From Citrobacter werkmanii NBRC 105721 (GTDB lineage Bacteria > Pseudomonadota > Gammaproteobacteria > Enterobacterales > Enterobacteriaceae): a stretch of 64,000 bases of DNA. Of this stretch, positions 22,685-31,320 are shown piece by piece; position 1 is the first letter of the stretch; each line of letters begins with the position of its first letter. The translations under genes were made by a program, and so were the position numbers. The stretch covers positions 310,001 through 374,000 of the forward strand of contig BBMW01000007.1 in NCBI GenBank assembly GCA_000759755.1. The letters are read 5' to 3'. The notes beneath the pieces were generated by a model, which saw only the letters and a program-made list of their open reading frames with translations, had not been told where the DNA came from and ran no database searches.

Positions 22685-23569
22685 TCAGTCAGTATCCTTT
22701 CGCCCGTAAACCTGCGCTACATACCGCCCGCGCCCGTCGCCGTGCCCCAAATCCATCGCTGTCATTGCCAGCGCTTCTTTCTCACAAAATCCCTGCGCCA
22801 GATAATGACGGATCGCATCCTGCGCCCACGCATAGCGCAACGAGTGCGGGGAATATGCGCCCGTTAAGCCGAGACGTGACGCCTGACTGTGCCAGTATTT
22901 CATCGCGCTTTTCAGATCCGGCTTATCTATCAGCCTGCCGTGTCGATCTTCTGCCACAGCCAGCGCGTTATCCAGCGCTTTTCTGACAGCGACAGTATCA
23001 AGAATAATCGTCTCGCGGGGCCGTCCGCCTTTGGTGCCGAAAACCACGGCTAAACGGGTATCACCGCGCTCCAGCGCCTGCCGCCACGTTTTCAGCGACT
23101 GCACGCTCTGCACCACCTCCTGCGAACGCAGCCCCATCAGTCTTGAGAGTTCCAGCGCTGCCGCCATCCCCGGATCTTTTACGCGGGCTGTCTCCAGCAC
23201 ATCACGATAGTGCTCCGGCGTGATAGCCAGCTTTGTACCGTTACGGGATGCGCCGGACAACCCCAGCGAGCGGTTATTCAGCCGCTCACTCTGCGCCAGC
23301 CTGTCACGCCCGGCCTGTTTCAGAATGCAGCGCACCGCCGCCATCTCGTTTTGCAGGGAACGCTTCGTGATGCCCTGCACCAGCCGTTCACGGACATAGC
23401 CCTCAATGTGCCGCGCCTTAAGCTGCTCCACACGGCGGATCTGCACATTCTGCGCCAGTACCAGGCGCTCACAAAACCGCTGCGCCAGCTTAATGCGGTC
23501 GTGAACGGTCTTATGGCTGCCGCCCGCCTGCTGCGCCAGTCGCTTCATTTCCTGTTCCAATATTCCCAT
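22685..23569 (-). CDS. Second tyrosine recombinase (prophage/ICE integrase-like, Integrase_1-type)
   Basis: A 294-residue protein with an N-terminal SAM-like core-binding domain (about 20-110) and a recombinase catalytic domain. LSRLMGLRSQEV carries the first catalytic Arg, SPHSLRYAWAQ the His-x-x-Arg pair, and GRYVAQVYGRKD near the C-terminus the likely Tyr. It resembles the DNA-binding prophage integrases common on ICEs and plasmids (families Phage_integr_N and Integrase_1). It is a different branch from the P4-type integrase next door and its substrate is unknown. Its 3' end faces the three hairpin repeats at 22.37-22.65 kb. Confidence 0.8.
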   Translation of the reverse strand: MGILEQEMKRLAQQAGGSHKTVHDRIKLAQRFCERLVLAQNVQIRRVEQLKARHIEGYVRERLVQGITKRSLQNEMAAVRCILKQAGRDRLAQSERLNNRSLGLSGASRNGTKLAITPEHYRDVLETARVKDPGMAAALELSRLMGLRSQEVVQSVQSLKTWRQALERGDTRLAVVFGTKGGRPRETIILDTVAVRKALDNALAVAEDRHGRLIDKPDLKSAMKYWHSQASRLGLTGAYSPHSLRYAWAQDAIRHYLAQGFCEKEALAMTAMDLGHGDGRGRYVAQVYGRKDTD

Positions 23570-24075
23570 ACATTCCCCTTTTCATGAATGCCGCAAACTC
23601 ATTCCCCAAAAATCCAAAACTGATACCGCTTTCCCCGGCGCACAGGCCAATAGCCCCTGTTTTTTTGTCGGGGCTGCGAACGATACCTGAGCGCCGGGGC
23701 GGCAGCCGTTGAGGTGTGGTGGGGCTTCGGTTATGCTCTCTGAGCAGCCGCCCGCTTGTGCGGGTTATCCCCCGGATCGTCCAGATCCGCCTCGGTATCG
23801 GTTCATGTTCTCCTTATGGGGAAAATGGCCTGAAAAGGCAGTGTCAGAATCCAGCCATGAGCTGGCACAGTTGAGTTGTCTGGTGCAGGTCGAAAGGACT
23901 GCGTGCGTCACTTTCCCGCTTTGCGCGGTTAAAGTGACGCACTGGACTGGTGCAGCGTCTGAAAATTTATCGTCTGGTGCAGTTTTACGGTCACGCGGCA
24001 ACAAATGCCTGACGGCAATGCAGGCCGCAGCCCGTCATGAAGGGGTTGACGCTCCGGTTAAGGGAGCGTCAGTGT
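23570..24075. other. Gene-free structured segment with hairpins and TGGTGCAG repeats
   Basis: I find no convincing gene here. It holds a hairpin with perfect 12-bp arms GTGCGTCACTTT (23903-23914) and AAAGTGACGCAC (23931-23942), three direct copies of TGGTGCAG (23881, 23948, 23975), the sequence GCAATGCAGGCCGCAG (24015-24030), and a hairpin TGACGCTCC/GGAGCGTCA (24047-24071) right after the higA stop. An origin of transfer or a structured RNA are possibilities; nothing visible decides between them. Confidence 0.55.
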
Positions 24076-24378
24076 TTACAGTACAAATCCGTAGTGAGAA
24101 CCATCCGGCAGTTCAACATCAAGACGTAGCTTACCGCCAGTCGCTTCAACGTAGCGTTTGAGAGTGGAAAGCTTCAGATCGCGCCCTAGCTTTTCCATTC
24201 CTGCAACGGTAGGTTGCCTGATGCCCAGCGCCTGTGCCATCTCCACCTGCGTTTTCTGTACTTTCTCACGCAGTTCAGCAAGGTGAATGTTGAGCAGGAT
24301 GTCCGTCGCCATCGCCTGAGCTTCGGCCACGACTTCAGGTTTCTCATCCGCAATAAGCTGTTCCAGCGTTCTGCCCAT
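24076..24378 (-). CDS. XRE-family antitoxin (HigA-like)
   Basis: A 100-residue protein with a Cro/CI-type helix-turn-helix in the middle (TQVEMAQALGIRQPTVAGME, about 43-62), typical of antitoxins that neutralise HigB/RelE-type toxins and autorepress the operon. It lies 4 bp downstream of the toxin gene, the toxin-first order characteristic of higBA. Which residues bind the toxin cannot be told from sequence. Confidence 0.88.
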   Translation of the reverse strand: MGRTLEQLIADEKPEVVAEAQAMATDILLNIHLAELREKVQKTQVEMAQALGIRQPTVAGMEKLGRDLKLSTLKRYVEATGGKLRLDVELPDGSHYGFVL

Positions 24379-24382
24379 CGCG

Positions 24383-24736
24383 TTACTCCTTCTCTTTTAA
24401 TGTGTTCAGCCAGTTCGTGAATTCCCTGTCAGCAACAGGGAGCATCTCATCGTAAAAACGTTTTTCATTGCCGACCTTATTTCCGGCACAAAGCACAATG
24501 CCGGTACGGGTTGGGTCAAAAGCGAAAAACGCCCGTATCGGCTCGCCCCGACTCTGAATACGTAGCTCTTTCATGTTGCTGTAACGGGAACCTCTGACCG
24601 TATCGGCATAAGGTCTGGACAAACCCGGCCCCTTTTCTCGCAGGACCAGCAGTGCTGCAAGCACGCTGACCCTGTCGGTATCGTTGAGCGAGGCAAACCA
24701 GCGATCAAACGTATCCGTTGTTTTAATTGTCCACAC
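24383..24736 (-). CDS. HigB/RelE-type toxin (Gp49-like)
   Basis: A 117-residue protein of the phage Gp49-like/HigB family: WTIKTTDTFDRWFASL at the N-terminus, GPGLSRPYADTVRGSRYSNMKELR in the middle and RAFFAFDPTRTGIVLCAGNK. These toxins are ribosome-dependent mRNA interferases. The start is taken as the GTG at 24736, preceded by GGGAGG; the frame also opens at a TTG that is part of that ribosome-binding site. It forms a toxin-antitoxin pair with the downstream XRE gene and likely stabilises the island. Confidence 0.87.
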   Translation of the reverse strand: MWTIKTTDTFDRWFASLNDTDRVSVLAALLVLREKGPGLSRPYADTVRGSRYSNMKELRIQSRGEPIRAFFAFDPTRTGIVLCAGNKVGNEKRFYDEMLPVADREFTNWLNTLKEKE

Positions 24737-24748
24737 GGGACCTCCCAA

Positions 24749-25232
24749 TTAATATAGGTTAAATGCTATATAGATGTAAAGCTATAAAGCGGATTATGAA
24801 GTGATGGGATGAAGGATTCATGCGTCATTACTTCAAAGATGAAGACGCATTCGGGTATTTCAGTGAATAACATGCAAGACATTCACCGTTTTACGACCTG
24901 TACCGAAAAACCAGTTCAGGTATTAACGCAGTGTGAAGAGTGACCTTAACTGCAAAGCAGTCCGACATTTTCAAAGGTATTGTCGGTAACGGGACGACCA
25001 GCCTGAAATCAGGCCGCTTCTTGCAGGTCATGAAGCGTAAGGGCAGCCCGGAGGGCCATTCGTTGCATGGGGGAAATTATACGAATGCTACTGGCGCAGA
25101 AAGAGGAAACTGTTTTTGCCTGAAAAACATTTTCCGTTGATTTGATTAGATGCTGAGTTGCCGCGCGTCACTGGCGTTCTCTCGATCTCCCACCCGCAAG
25201 GGCAGGCAGAAGATCGGGAGGATCTGTTTACC
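24749..25232. other. Gene-free stretch between higBA and the Ner-like gene
   Basis: No protein I can support. The higBA promoter should lie near 24740-24790, where an AT-rich segment with TATATAGC/GCTATA half-sites suggests the autoregulatory operator. The 66-codon plus-strand frame at 24940-25140 has no ribosome-binding site and no familiar features. Confidence 0.4.
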
Positions 25233-25454
25233 TTATCGATATTCTGATTTACTGTAGCGCGATGGCCAGATGTCCTCAGGCGCAACATCTAACGCTTCAG
25301 CAATCAATCTTTCGCCTTTGGGCCAGTGGCGGGTAAGCGCATTAGCCAGCGTGGAGGACGCCAGCCCGGCATTACGGGAAACCGCCGCCAGCGACATTCC
25401 CCGCTTTTTCAGCGCCGCAATAATGTCGGCAGAATGCCAGTCCTGTAGCATCAT
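25233..25454 (-). CDS. Ner/SfsB-like DNA-binding regulator
   Basis: A 73-residue winged-helix-type regulator of the Nlp/Ner family (WHSADIIAALKKRGMSLAAVSRNAGLASSTLANAL...WPKGERLIAEALDVAPEDIWPSRY). Phage Mu Ner represses early transcription, and island versions act as local switches. Its start overlaps the end of the upstream 157-residue gene (ATGA-type overlap), so the two are co-translated. A truncated relative survives at 40766-40860. Confidence 0.88.
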   Translation of the reverse strand: MMLQDWHSADIIAALKKRGMSLAAVSRNAGLASSTLANALTRHWPKGERLIAEALDVAPEDIWPSRYSKSEYR

Positions 25455-25924
25455 GCGGCCACCTCGTCGATAAACTTCACGCCATCGGCAGTGCGGAGCC
25501 AGCGCGGCGCTTTCATTTCCGCAGCGAAATAGTTGATCAGTTCATACAGCAAGCAGCTAAGGTGTTTCTCCATTTCAGAGTAAAAGCCTTGCCCTGCCAG
25601 CATCTGCGTCAGGGAGAGACAGTAGCGACAAAGCTCTGTGCATTCAGGCTCGAAACGGGGGGAATTTGCAGGGAGGGTGTCAACGGTCAGGCTTTCAATA
25701 AGATGGGGCGGGACTGGCTCTAACAACGTGTGTTGTAACAGCGTCAGACAGGCATTGAGCCTGCCGCATAGCGCCATTTTCAGTGTGGGATCGTTGCTTT
25801 CAATCATTGTTTCGGCGAAGTTTTCGCAGTGGCTGGCAAGGACGGTGAAGTCCGTGGCGGCGCTAAAGGGAACTGTAAGCAGCTTGTCGGGCGATTGACT
25901 TAAAGGAAGTGAAAAATTAGGCAT
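25451..25924 (-). CDS. Hypothetical island protein (157 residues)
   Basis: I do not recognise a family. The protein is acidic and helical, with a central cluster of Cys (ECTELCRYCLSL) and a C-terminal YELINYFAAEMKAPRWLRT segment. It is co-translated with the Ner-like gene and preceded by a 240-nt structured leader (25925-26165), an arrangement seen in P4-like elements where immunity/derepression genes sit behind small RNAs. A regulatory role is inference only. Confidence 0.65.
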   Translation of the reverse strand: MPNFSLPLSQSPDKLLTVPFSAATDFTVLASHCENFAETMIESNDPTLKMALCGRLNACLTLLQHTLLEPVPPHLIESLTVDTLPANSPRFEPECTELCRYCLSLTQMLAGQGFYSEMEKHLSCLLYELINYFAAEMKAPRWLRTADGVKFIDEVAA

Positions 25925-26165
25925 AATAACCTCGTTAGTTTCTTTGAGAAAAGCACCACCAATAGGGTGCCGGGAGGCTCAAAACGGTCTAACGAAACCG
26001 CGGACTTATTTCCCCGAAGGGTGTTGTATTCGTCGCCCTCCCGACCTTGATCGGGCAGCATACACCCTCCGTCCTTACGAACGGAGGGTACAAAAAAGCC
26101 AACACTGACGGGGTTGGTTTTGGCCGCGTTAGATGAGGTTTTGAGTCCTCAGTTCATAGGGTATT
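25925..26165 (-). ncRNA. Structured leader RNA resembling phage C4 antisense RNA
   Basis: Upstream of the 157-residue gene, on its strand, lie a run of short GC hairpins: ACCCTCCGT/ACGGAGGGT (26064-26089), CCCGA/TCGGG (26039-26054), CACCCTTCGGGG around 26020 and GCACC/GGGTGC (25956-25974), with the motif GTCCGCGGTTTCGTTAGAC between. From memory this closely resembles the C4 antisense RNA that controls antirepressor expression in P1/P7-type phages and P4-like islands. I cannot run the covariance model, so the family name is tentative; that it is structured is directly visible. Confidence 0.5.
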
Positions 26166-26202
26166 ACAACCAAATGCGGCAGGCAAGAATGGCGAGGAAA
26201 TA

Positions 26203-27213
26203 TTACTGATTTTCTGGAGGTTTATTCCAGCAACCGGGACTTTCGCTGTCGAAAAACTCTATGCGGACATCCTGCCCCAGATTCTCTTTGATTAATTGGC
26301 TTGCCCTGTTGCAATAAGCATGATCTCTTCTAAAAACAGATACCGCAACTCGCTGTATTCCTGTTCCCGCCATGCGTTTTAACAGATGTATATCATGCTC
26401 TCCCATTCCCCAGCCCAAAATCACCAGACTTTCTCGCGGCTCGACGAGAACTTCCCTATAAACCGTTGAAAGATAGAAACTATTTTGAATGGAGTTTACT
26501 TTTTGCTTATGCGTTCCTTCACTCACAAACAGAGGAATAACCTCCTCGCTCTGCCATCGTTCCAAAATGGATTCAAGCAGCCCCGCTCCCCGGATATGAA
26601 TTTTATGTTCATGTTCAATACGGTTTCGACATAATACGAGACTGCCATGCGGATAAAAAACAAGCGTATTGGATTGTTCATCGCCGTATAGCGCTCTTAA
26701 CCGCTGCCAGTCTTCTGCAAAAACGCCTCTGGCAAGAAAACAGTCCTTAAACCGGTGATGATCGTTTTTATCCAAGCCGTAGGTCATCGTCCAGTAAACA
26801 ATAAGGTCATAGTTGAGCGAAATAACCGTATCGAATCTTTTCAAAAAATCATAAATACAGGGCAGTTGCCCGCTAACTTCATGGTGTTCGGGGTGTACAT
26901 CGCGAACGGCCTGAATAAGGCATTCACGAATACTGAGGTAGGCGTCGCGAGTACGCGCATCCTCAATTCGTAAAGATTTATTGACGTTAGAAGCTTGCCA
27001 GACAATGCGGAGGATAAGCTCAAAATCTTCGGTTTCAAAAAAATCAAACAACCTGCGCGCGTCTTCCGCCAGACTCTCTCGCTGTCTGACGCATTCAAGC
27101 AGAGATCTATACGCAAAACGAGAGCTTACGGCGATACTCGCGCCATTGCCTAATAAAATCGTTCCATCATAGCTTTGCTCAAGCTCAGACCAAGGACGAA
27201 TAACAGACTCCAT
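26203..27213 (-). CDS. SIR2-like protein (DUF4917-type)
   Basis: A 336-residue protein with SIR2-like Rossmann features: GNGAS at residues 22-26, NYD at 134-136 (VISLNYDLIVYW), FYPHGSL with the His at 189, and LGWGMGEHDIHLL near 266-278. I assign it to the DUF4917 group on the NYD/PHGSL pattern. SIR2-like domains in several anti-phage systems deplete NAD+ on infection, so a defence role is plausible here, divergent from and about 290 bp away from the Druantia-like operon. Whether it belongs to that operon's system or is a separate abortive-infection gene cannot be told. Confidence 0.75.
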   Translation of the reverse strand: MESVIRPWSELEQSYDGTILLGNGASIAVSSRFAYRSLLECVRQRESLAEDARRLFDFFETEDFELILRIVWQASNVNKSLRIEDARTRDAYLSIRECLIQAVRDVHPEHHEVSGQLPCIYDFLKRFDTVISLNYDLIVYWTMTYGLDKNDHHRFKDCFLARGVFAEDWQRLRALYGDEQSNTLVFYPHGSLVLCRNRIEHEHKIHIRGAGLLESILERWQSEEVIPLFVSEGTHKQKVNSIQNSFYLSTVYREVLVEPRESLVILGWGMGEHDIHLLKRMAGTGIQRVAVSVFRRDHAYCNRASQLIKENLGQDVRIEFFDSESPGCWNKPPENQ

Positions 27214-27500
27214 ACTCGGTTTTCCTGTCTATAAATAAATTATTTCTTTAAATATAAATACGTTATGTCAACGACACAACCTCGCGAATAAAATCAGACG
27301 ATCTATTTCGCTATTCGAATCAGAAACATACCATTAACAGTTAAGGGATAGCTCATCACCGGTACTTAAGTCCAGGTAATAAGCCGAATGTCCATGTAGC
27401 TATTATCCTCATGATTTTATAGACTATCTCTCCGACAGTATCGTTTTGCGGCAGCTAAGCATCCCCCTCCGATTCATCAATATAAATTTATGGTCAAGCA
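27214..27500. promoter_or_regulatory. Divergent promoter region, SIR2-like gene / druM
   Basis: An AT-rich 287-bp spacer between the two divergent start codons must hold both promoters. I see no operator I can name. Confidence 0.5.
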
Positions 27501-28736
27501 ATGAAAAAAGAAGCCGTTACGAGCAAGAACGGATCAGGATCAGAAGAGATGCGCGAGGCGGAATTCGGTTTCTATGAGTTTTTCGCCGGTGGCGGCATGG
27601 CCCGGGCCGGCTTAGGAAAAAAATGGCGATGCCTGTTCGCCAACGATATGGATCCGATAAAAACGGCGAGTTATATCGAAAATTGGGGAGCCGAACATTT
27701 TGATGGCCGCGATGTACGTGAAATAAAACCAGACGATTTAACAGGATCCGCAGATTTAGTCTGGGCCTCATTTCCCTGTCAGGACTTGTCTCTGGCTGGT
27801 AATGGACTTGGGATCGGCGAAATCGACGCTAGTGAGGATGAAACCACGCGTTCCGGCGCGATATGGCCTTTTCTTGATCTAGTAGACAAACTTGAGGAGG
27901 GAAATCGGAAGCCGCCGATACTGATTCTTGAAAATGTCCTTGGGCTGCTGACATTGGATCAGGGACGGCATTTCGCTGCGATATGTCGCCAGTTAAGTAA
28001 AATGGGCTATCGCTATGGCGCAATGATCATCGATGCAAAGCTCTTTTTGCCTCAATCCAGACCCCGCGTGTTTATTGTTGCGATTAGTCGTCAGTTCTCC
28101 GTTCCTGCATCTTTACTTTCAAAAGAACCTCTAACGCAATGGCATTCTTCTTCGCTTCTTCGCGCCTGCGAAGCGCTTCCAGCGGAGACGCTCGGCGACT
28201 GGATCTGGTGGACGCCCGGCGATGCGCCGGGTTCGAGAACAAAGGAACTTACCGACCTTATTGATTGTGAAGATCAAAACACATTATGGCACTCTGCCGA
28301 TGAAACCCAAAGACTGATCGATATGATGGCTCCGGCGCATCTGACACGTTTGGCGAAGGCGCGGGAATCAGGAGAAACGACAATAGGCAGTCTTTATCTT
28401 CGCATGCGCAGAGAAAAAGGCGTTAACCGGCAACGAGCAGAAATCACGTTTTCTCCTGTTATCGGTTGTCTGAGAACGCCGAAAGGCGGCGCATCCCGCG
28501 CCCGTATTATTGTCGCCGATAAAGGCGAGGTGAAAACGCGCCTGCTGTCGGTTAAAGAAGCGGCGGCATTGATGGGGCTGCCGGAAGATTTCATCCTTCC
28601 GACCGCGTATCAATCAGCGTTTAAGATCATTGGCGACGGACTTGCCGTTCCTTCCGTCCGTTTTCTGGCCGAGCGCATACTAGAGCCTCTGGCGGCATCG
28701 GTCCGAAACGACAGCCATCAGACGGAGAACAGATAA
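27501..28736 (+). CDS. druM: DruM, DNA (cytosine-5-)-methyltransferase of a type II Druantia-like system
   Basis: A 411-residue C5 cytosine methyltransferase. Motif I FFAGGGMARAGLG is at 28-40, the catalytic PCQ at 92-94 (Cys93), ENV at 144-146 and QSRPR at 185-189; the target-recognition region lies between about 205 and 320, followed by conserved LLSVKEAAALMGLPEDF. Its target site is unknown. It is the first gene of a four-gene operon ending in a giant DUF1998 helicase, the order druM-druF-druG-druE described for type II Druantia. It probably marks self DNA. An internal start at 27549 is also possible, since no strong ribosome-binding site precedes 27501. Confidence 0.85.
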   Translation: MKKEAVTSKNGSGSEEMREAEFGFYEFFAGGGMARAGLGKKWRCLFANDMDPIKTASYIENWGAEHFDGRDVREIKPDDLTGSADLVWASFPCQDLSLAGNGLGIGEIDASEDETTRSGAIWPFLDLVDKLEEGNRKPPILILENVLGLLTLDQGRHFAAICRQLSKMGYRYGAMIIDAKLFLPQSRPRVFIVAISRQFSVPASLLSKEPLTQWHSSSLLRACEALPAETLGDWIWWTPGDAPGSRTKELTDLIDCEDQNTLWHSADETQRLIDMMAPAHLTRLAKARESGETTIGSLYLRMRREKGVNRQRAEITFSPVIGCLRTPKGGASRARIIVADKGEVKTRLLSVKEAAALMGLPEDFILPTAYQSAFKIIGDGLAVPSVRFLAERILEPLAASVRNDSHQTENR

Positions 28737-28738
28737 GC

Positions 28739-31297
28739 ATGAACTGGACGCTGCCCGTAACACCTGATGGTTGGGAAAGTAAGCTAGTCGATTATTTTCT
28801 CCGTTTCGGCGCCGACGGCGACGCACAGGATATTCGTTGGTTTGAAGTGACGCCGTCGACGCTCTCGGCGGCATTCGCAGGAAGCGGCGTCGGTGCGGAT
28901 GAAATAGAAGAAGCATTTCGGACCTGTATGTCGAACATACCGGATCTGCCTCAGCGCCTTGAAAGCGGCATGATGGAAAGATCCAATGACAAATCGCCCG
29001 GATATTTCACTTATCTTGTCATGACGCTACTTATCAGCAGTCAATTCGATGCCCAAGAAGGACACAATGACTTTCGCCTGAAGTTACAGAACTGGCTGCG
29101 GACCGGACATAGCTATCAGAATCTGGCGGGCGTTAACGCCATGTGGGAAGCGCTGGCCGGTTGGCTTGAACGACGAGTTCAGAAAGGAGAACCTTATCGC
29201 CGACTGTGCCTACCGGAGATCCCCCCAAGCTGGAGCCATATCGGATATACCCTGCGTCTGGCTTTTCCCGGGAAAGCGGATGTGCGCTTGATGCGCCGTG
29301 TTCTTACGAGTCATCCGCAAACCATTTCCAGTCCACGGCTGTTAATCAGCTATTTTCAGGTCGCTATCCAGAAAGAGAACGCCTCTCACGCTCATGCGCT
29401 GAAACAGGCGTTTAGCGAGTTTAAAGACGCTTGGTTTTCAGGACGCAGAGCGCTTGCCGACATGCCTTTCTGGCGTTTGCGACAGCGGGCTATAGCGCTG
29501 ATCTCCGATGTTGAGACGCGTAAGGCGTTCATCGATATGCGCGTCGATTTCGACGGTTCGCGATGTTACTTCAGCGCCGCAAGCGAGAATGACGAAAGCG
29601 TTTTCGCCCCTTCGTTGTCTGACGCGTTATTATCGGCTTCTGCGGGAAATAGCTATAATTTGGGCATCGCCACGCAGAGCGGCCTGCTCTTTTTCCATCA
29701 AGTCGGTCATGGATGCTGGAGAGCTATAGCCGCTCCCGATGCGTTTTCTTTCAAATTTCACATCGCGTTATCCTGTAAATACGCTGCGCGCGCGAGACAA
29801 TATTTTGACGATGCGGTCACAGAAAACGACTGGATTCTGACGTCGCGTCCGCAGAGTCGTCATGCGGCGATGGAAATATTTCGTGCGCTGAAAACATCAT
29901 CGACTACGCTGGATGAACAGATCTCTCGCTTACAGCTTTCCGGTGGCATCCGAGTGCCGGGCGGGTGGCTGGGACTACCCGCTTTTCTACCAACCGTCCA
30001 TTCAGACACGCAAAATTACAGAATTTACTCGCCTCAGGGAAACGGCGCGAAAGTTAGCGTCAGGGAAGAAGATGGACGCTTGACGTCATCAATGCCTCTT
30101 AACGGCGAGTTTATTATCGAACCTGAGCTGGAAATTGGCGAGAAAACGCCGCCATGGCGACAACGGGCGCGTTTTTTCGAGCGCGCCGTTCCTCGCCCTG
30201 CGCAGGAAGATAGCGCCAGATATCGCCTCGAACTTCTTACCGATTGGAAGACGTCTCCCCTGACAACGCCGGCATTCCACATTGAACTCCCCCTGACGAC
30301 AGAAAATAACGATGAACGTCTCGAACATCTCCTTGAAGCGATTTATGCAAGCGGTGCCAGCGGATGGGAGGAAATCGAATTGGTCGCGCTTCTGGAACGC
30401 GCCGCAGACAGCGTCAATGTGTGGCATTTGATTCGCTGTTTGCATGACGCAGGTCTGATAGAACCGCGCTTACGCCAAGGCTGGAAAGGTCGGGTATGGA
30501 CGTTAGTCAAACCTTCGCTGTTTCGTATCCGCAATGGGGATAACAGCATGATCGTCGTGGAAGGCGCTACCTGCGCCAGCCTTATGGATGATTTTCAAAA
30601 AGCGGTCTCCGGGCTGGGCGGAAAATGCTTTCGTCGCAGCGGCGTAAGCGTCTGGTCTCCTCCCGTATGCGGCGCGGAGATCGATGATCCTGTCGAGTTG
30701 TCCCGAGTTATGGAATGGCCGCTTATTGATATATCGTCAACGCCTGATATGACGCCGCTCGCGTTAACCTCGACCTGTCGTACCGCCGAATTCCACCTTC
30801 AAGCAGCAGTGTGGGACTGGCGTTCAGGGCGTTTCTCTCCGCATGCGGCCTCCAATAACGCCTCGACGCTTTTAACGCGCCATGTCCATCCGGGCGGGCG
30901 CGATCATGACGTATACAAGGTTGTTTCCCGGCGCAAAATGGCGTTTTTCTTATCCCGAACCGCCGCGATTATCGCCGCGAATGTGAGTGCGCGCCGCCCG
31001 ACATTCAGACGCGTCGGGAATCATCGCTTTATTTGCCTTGTCGACGATTGTGGTTTGCCTGACGCACTGGCGATGGGATTACGACGCAGCGTGCTCAGAA
31101 ACGGCGGCCCAACGGAAGCCGGATACGCTTATCCTATCGACGACGTCGCTTTCCGTTGGCTAAATCGACTGCTTCCCGGATGCTTCGCTCCATTCCCGCC
31201 GGATGACGGCGATGACGCAAATCGTTTAGTTGCGGCAGCGCGCCATTCCGGCGGGAAAACGCGCCTGCGGTGGCAAAACGGACATCTGGCGTTATAG
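28739..31297 (+). CDS. druF: DruF-like protein of unknown function (Druantia operon, second gene)
   Basis: An 852-residue protein with no motif I can name: no P-loop, no nuclease signature, no membrane segment. The N-terminal half is helical; the middle (about 380-520) looks beta-rich (GGIRVPGGWLGLPAFLP), and the C-terminal part contains FRRVGNHRFICLVDD and a basic end. It starts 2 bp after the druM stop, so it is tightly coupled. The name rests on position in the operon and size, not on a visible domain. Confidence 0.7.
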   Translation: MNWTLPVTPDGWESKLVDYFLRFGADGDAQDIRWFEVTPSTLSAAFAGSGVGADEIEEAFRTCMSNIPDLPQRLESGMMERSNDKSPGYFTYLVMTLLISSQFDAQEGHNDFRLKLQNWLRTGHSYQNLAGVNAMWEALAGWLERRVQKGEPYRRLCLPEIPPSWSHIGYTLRLAFPGKADVRLMRRVLTSHPQTISSPRLLISYFQVAIQKENASHAHALKQAFSEFKDAWFSGRRALADMPFWRLRQRAIALISDVETRKAFIDMRVDFDGSRCYFSAASENDESVFAPSLSDALLSASAGNSYNLGIATQSGLLFFHQVGHGCWRAIAAPDAFSFKFHIALSCKYAARARQYFDDAVTENDWILTSRPQSRHAAMEIFRALKTSSTTLDEQISRLQLSGGIRVPGGWLGLPAFLPTVHSDTQNYRIYSPQGNGAKVSVREEDGRLTSSMPLNGEFIIEPELEIGEKTPPWRQRARFFERAVPRPAQEDSARYRLELLTDWKTSPLTTPAFHIELPLTTENNDERLEHLLEAIYASGASGWEEIELVALLERAADSVNVWHLIRCLHDAGLIEPRLRQGWKGRVWTLVKPSLFRIRNGDNSMIVVEGATCASLMDDFQKAVSGLGGKCFRRSGVSVWSPPVCGAEIDDPVELSRVMEWPLIDISSTPDMTPLALTSTCRTAEFHLQAAVWDWRSGRFSPHAASNNASTLLTRHVHPGGRDHDVYKVVSRRKMAFFLSRTAAIIAANVSARRPTFRRVGNHRFICLVDDCGLPDALAMGLRRSVLRNGGPTEAGYAYPIDDVAFRWLNRLLPGCFAPFPPDDGDDANRLVAAARHSGGKTRLRWQNGHLAL

Positions 31298-31320
31298 GCT
31301 AAAAAATAAGGAAAAGAATA

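Noticed and set aside
23709-24161. 150-codon plus-strand frame in the structured segment
   Set aside because: It runs through three TGGTGCAG repeats, two strong hairpins and into the 3' end of the opposite-strand antitoxin gene; no ribosome-binding site or familiar motif.
24940-25140. 66-codon plus-strand frame between higBA and the Ner-like gene
   Set aside because: No ribosome-binding site, no recognisable composition, and no partner; likely chance.
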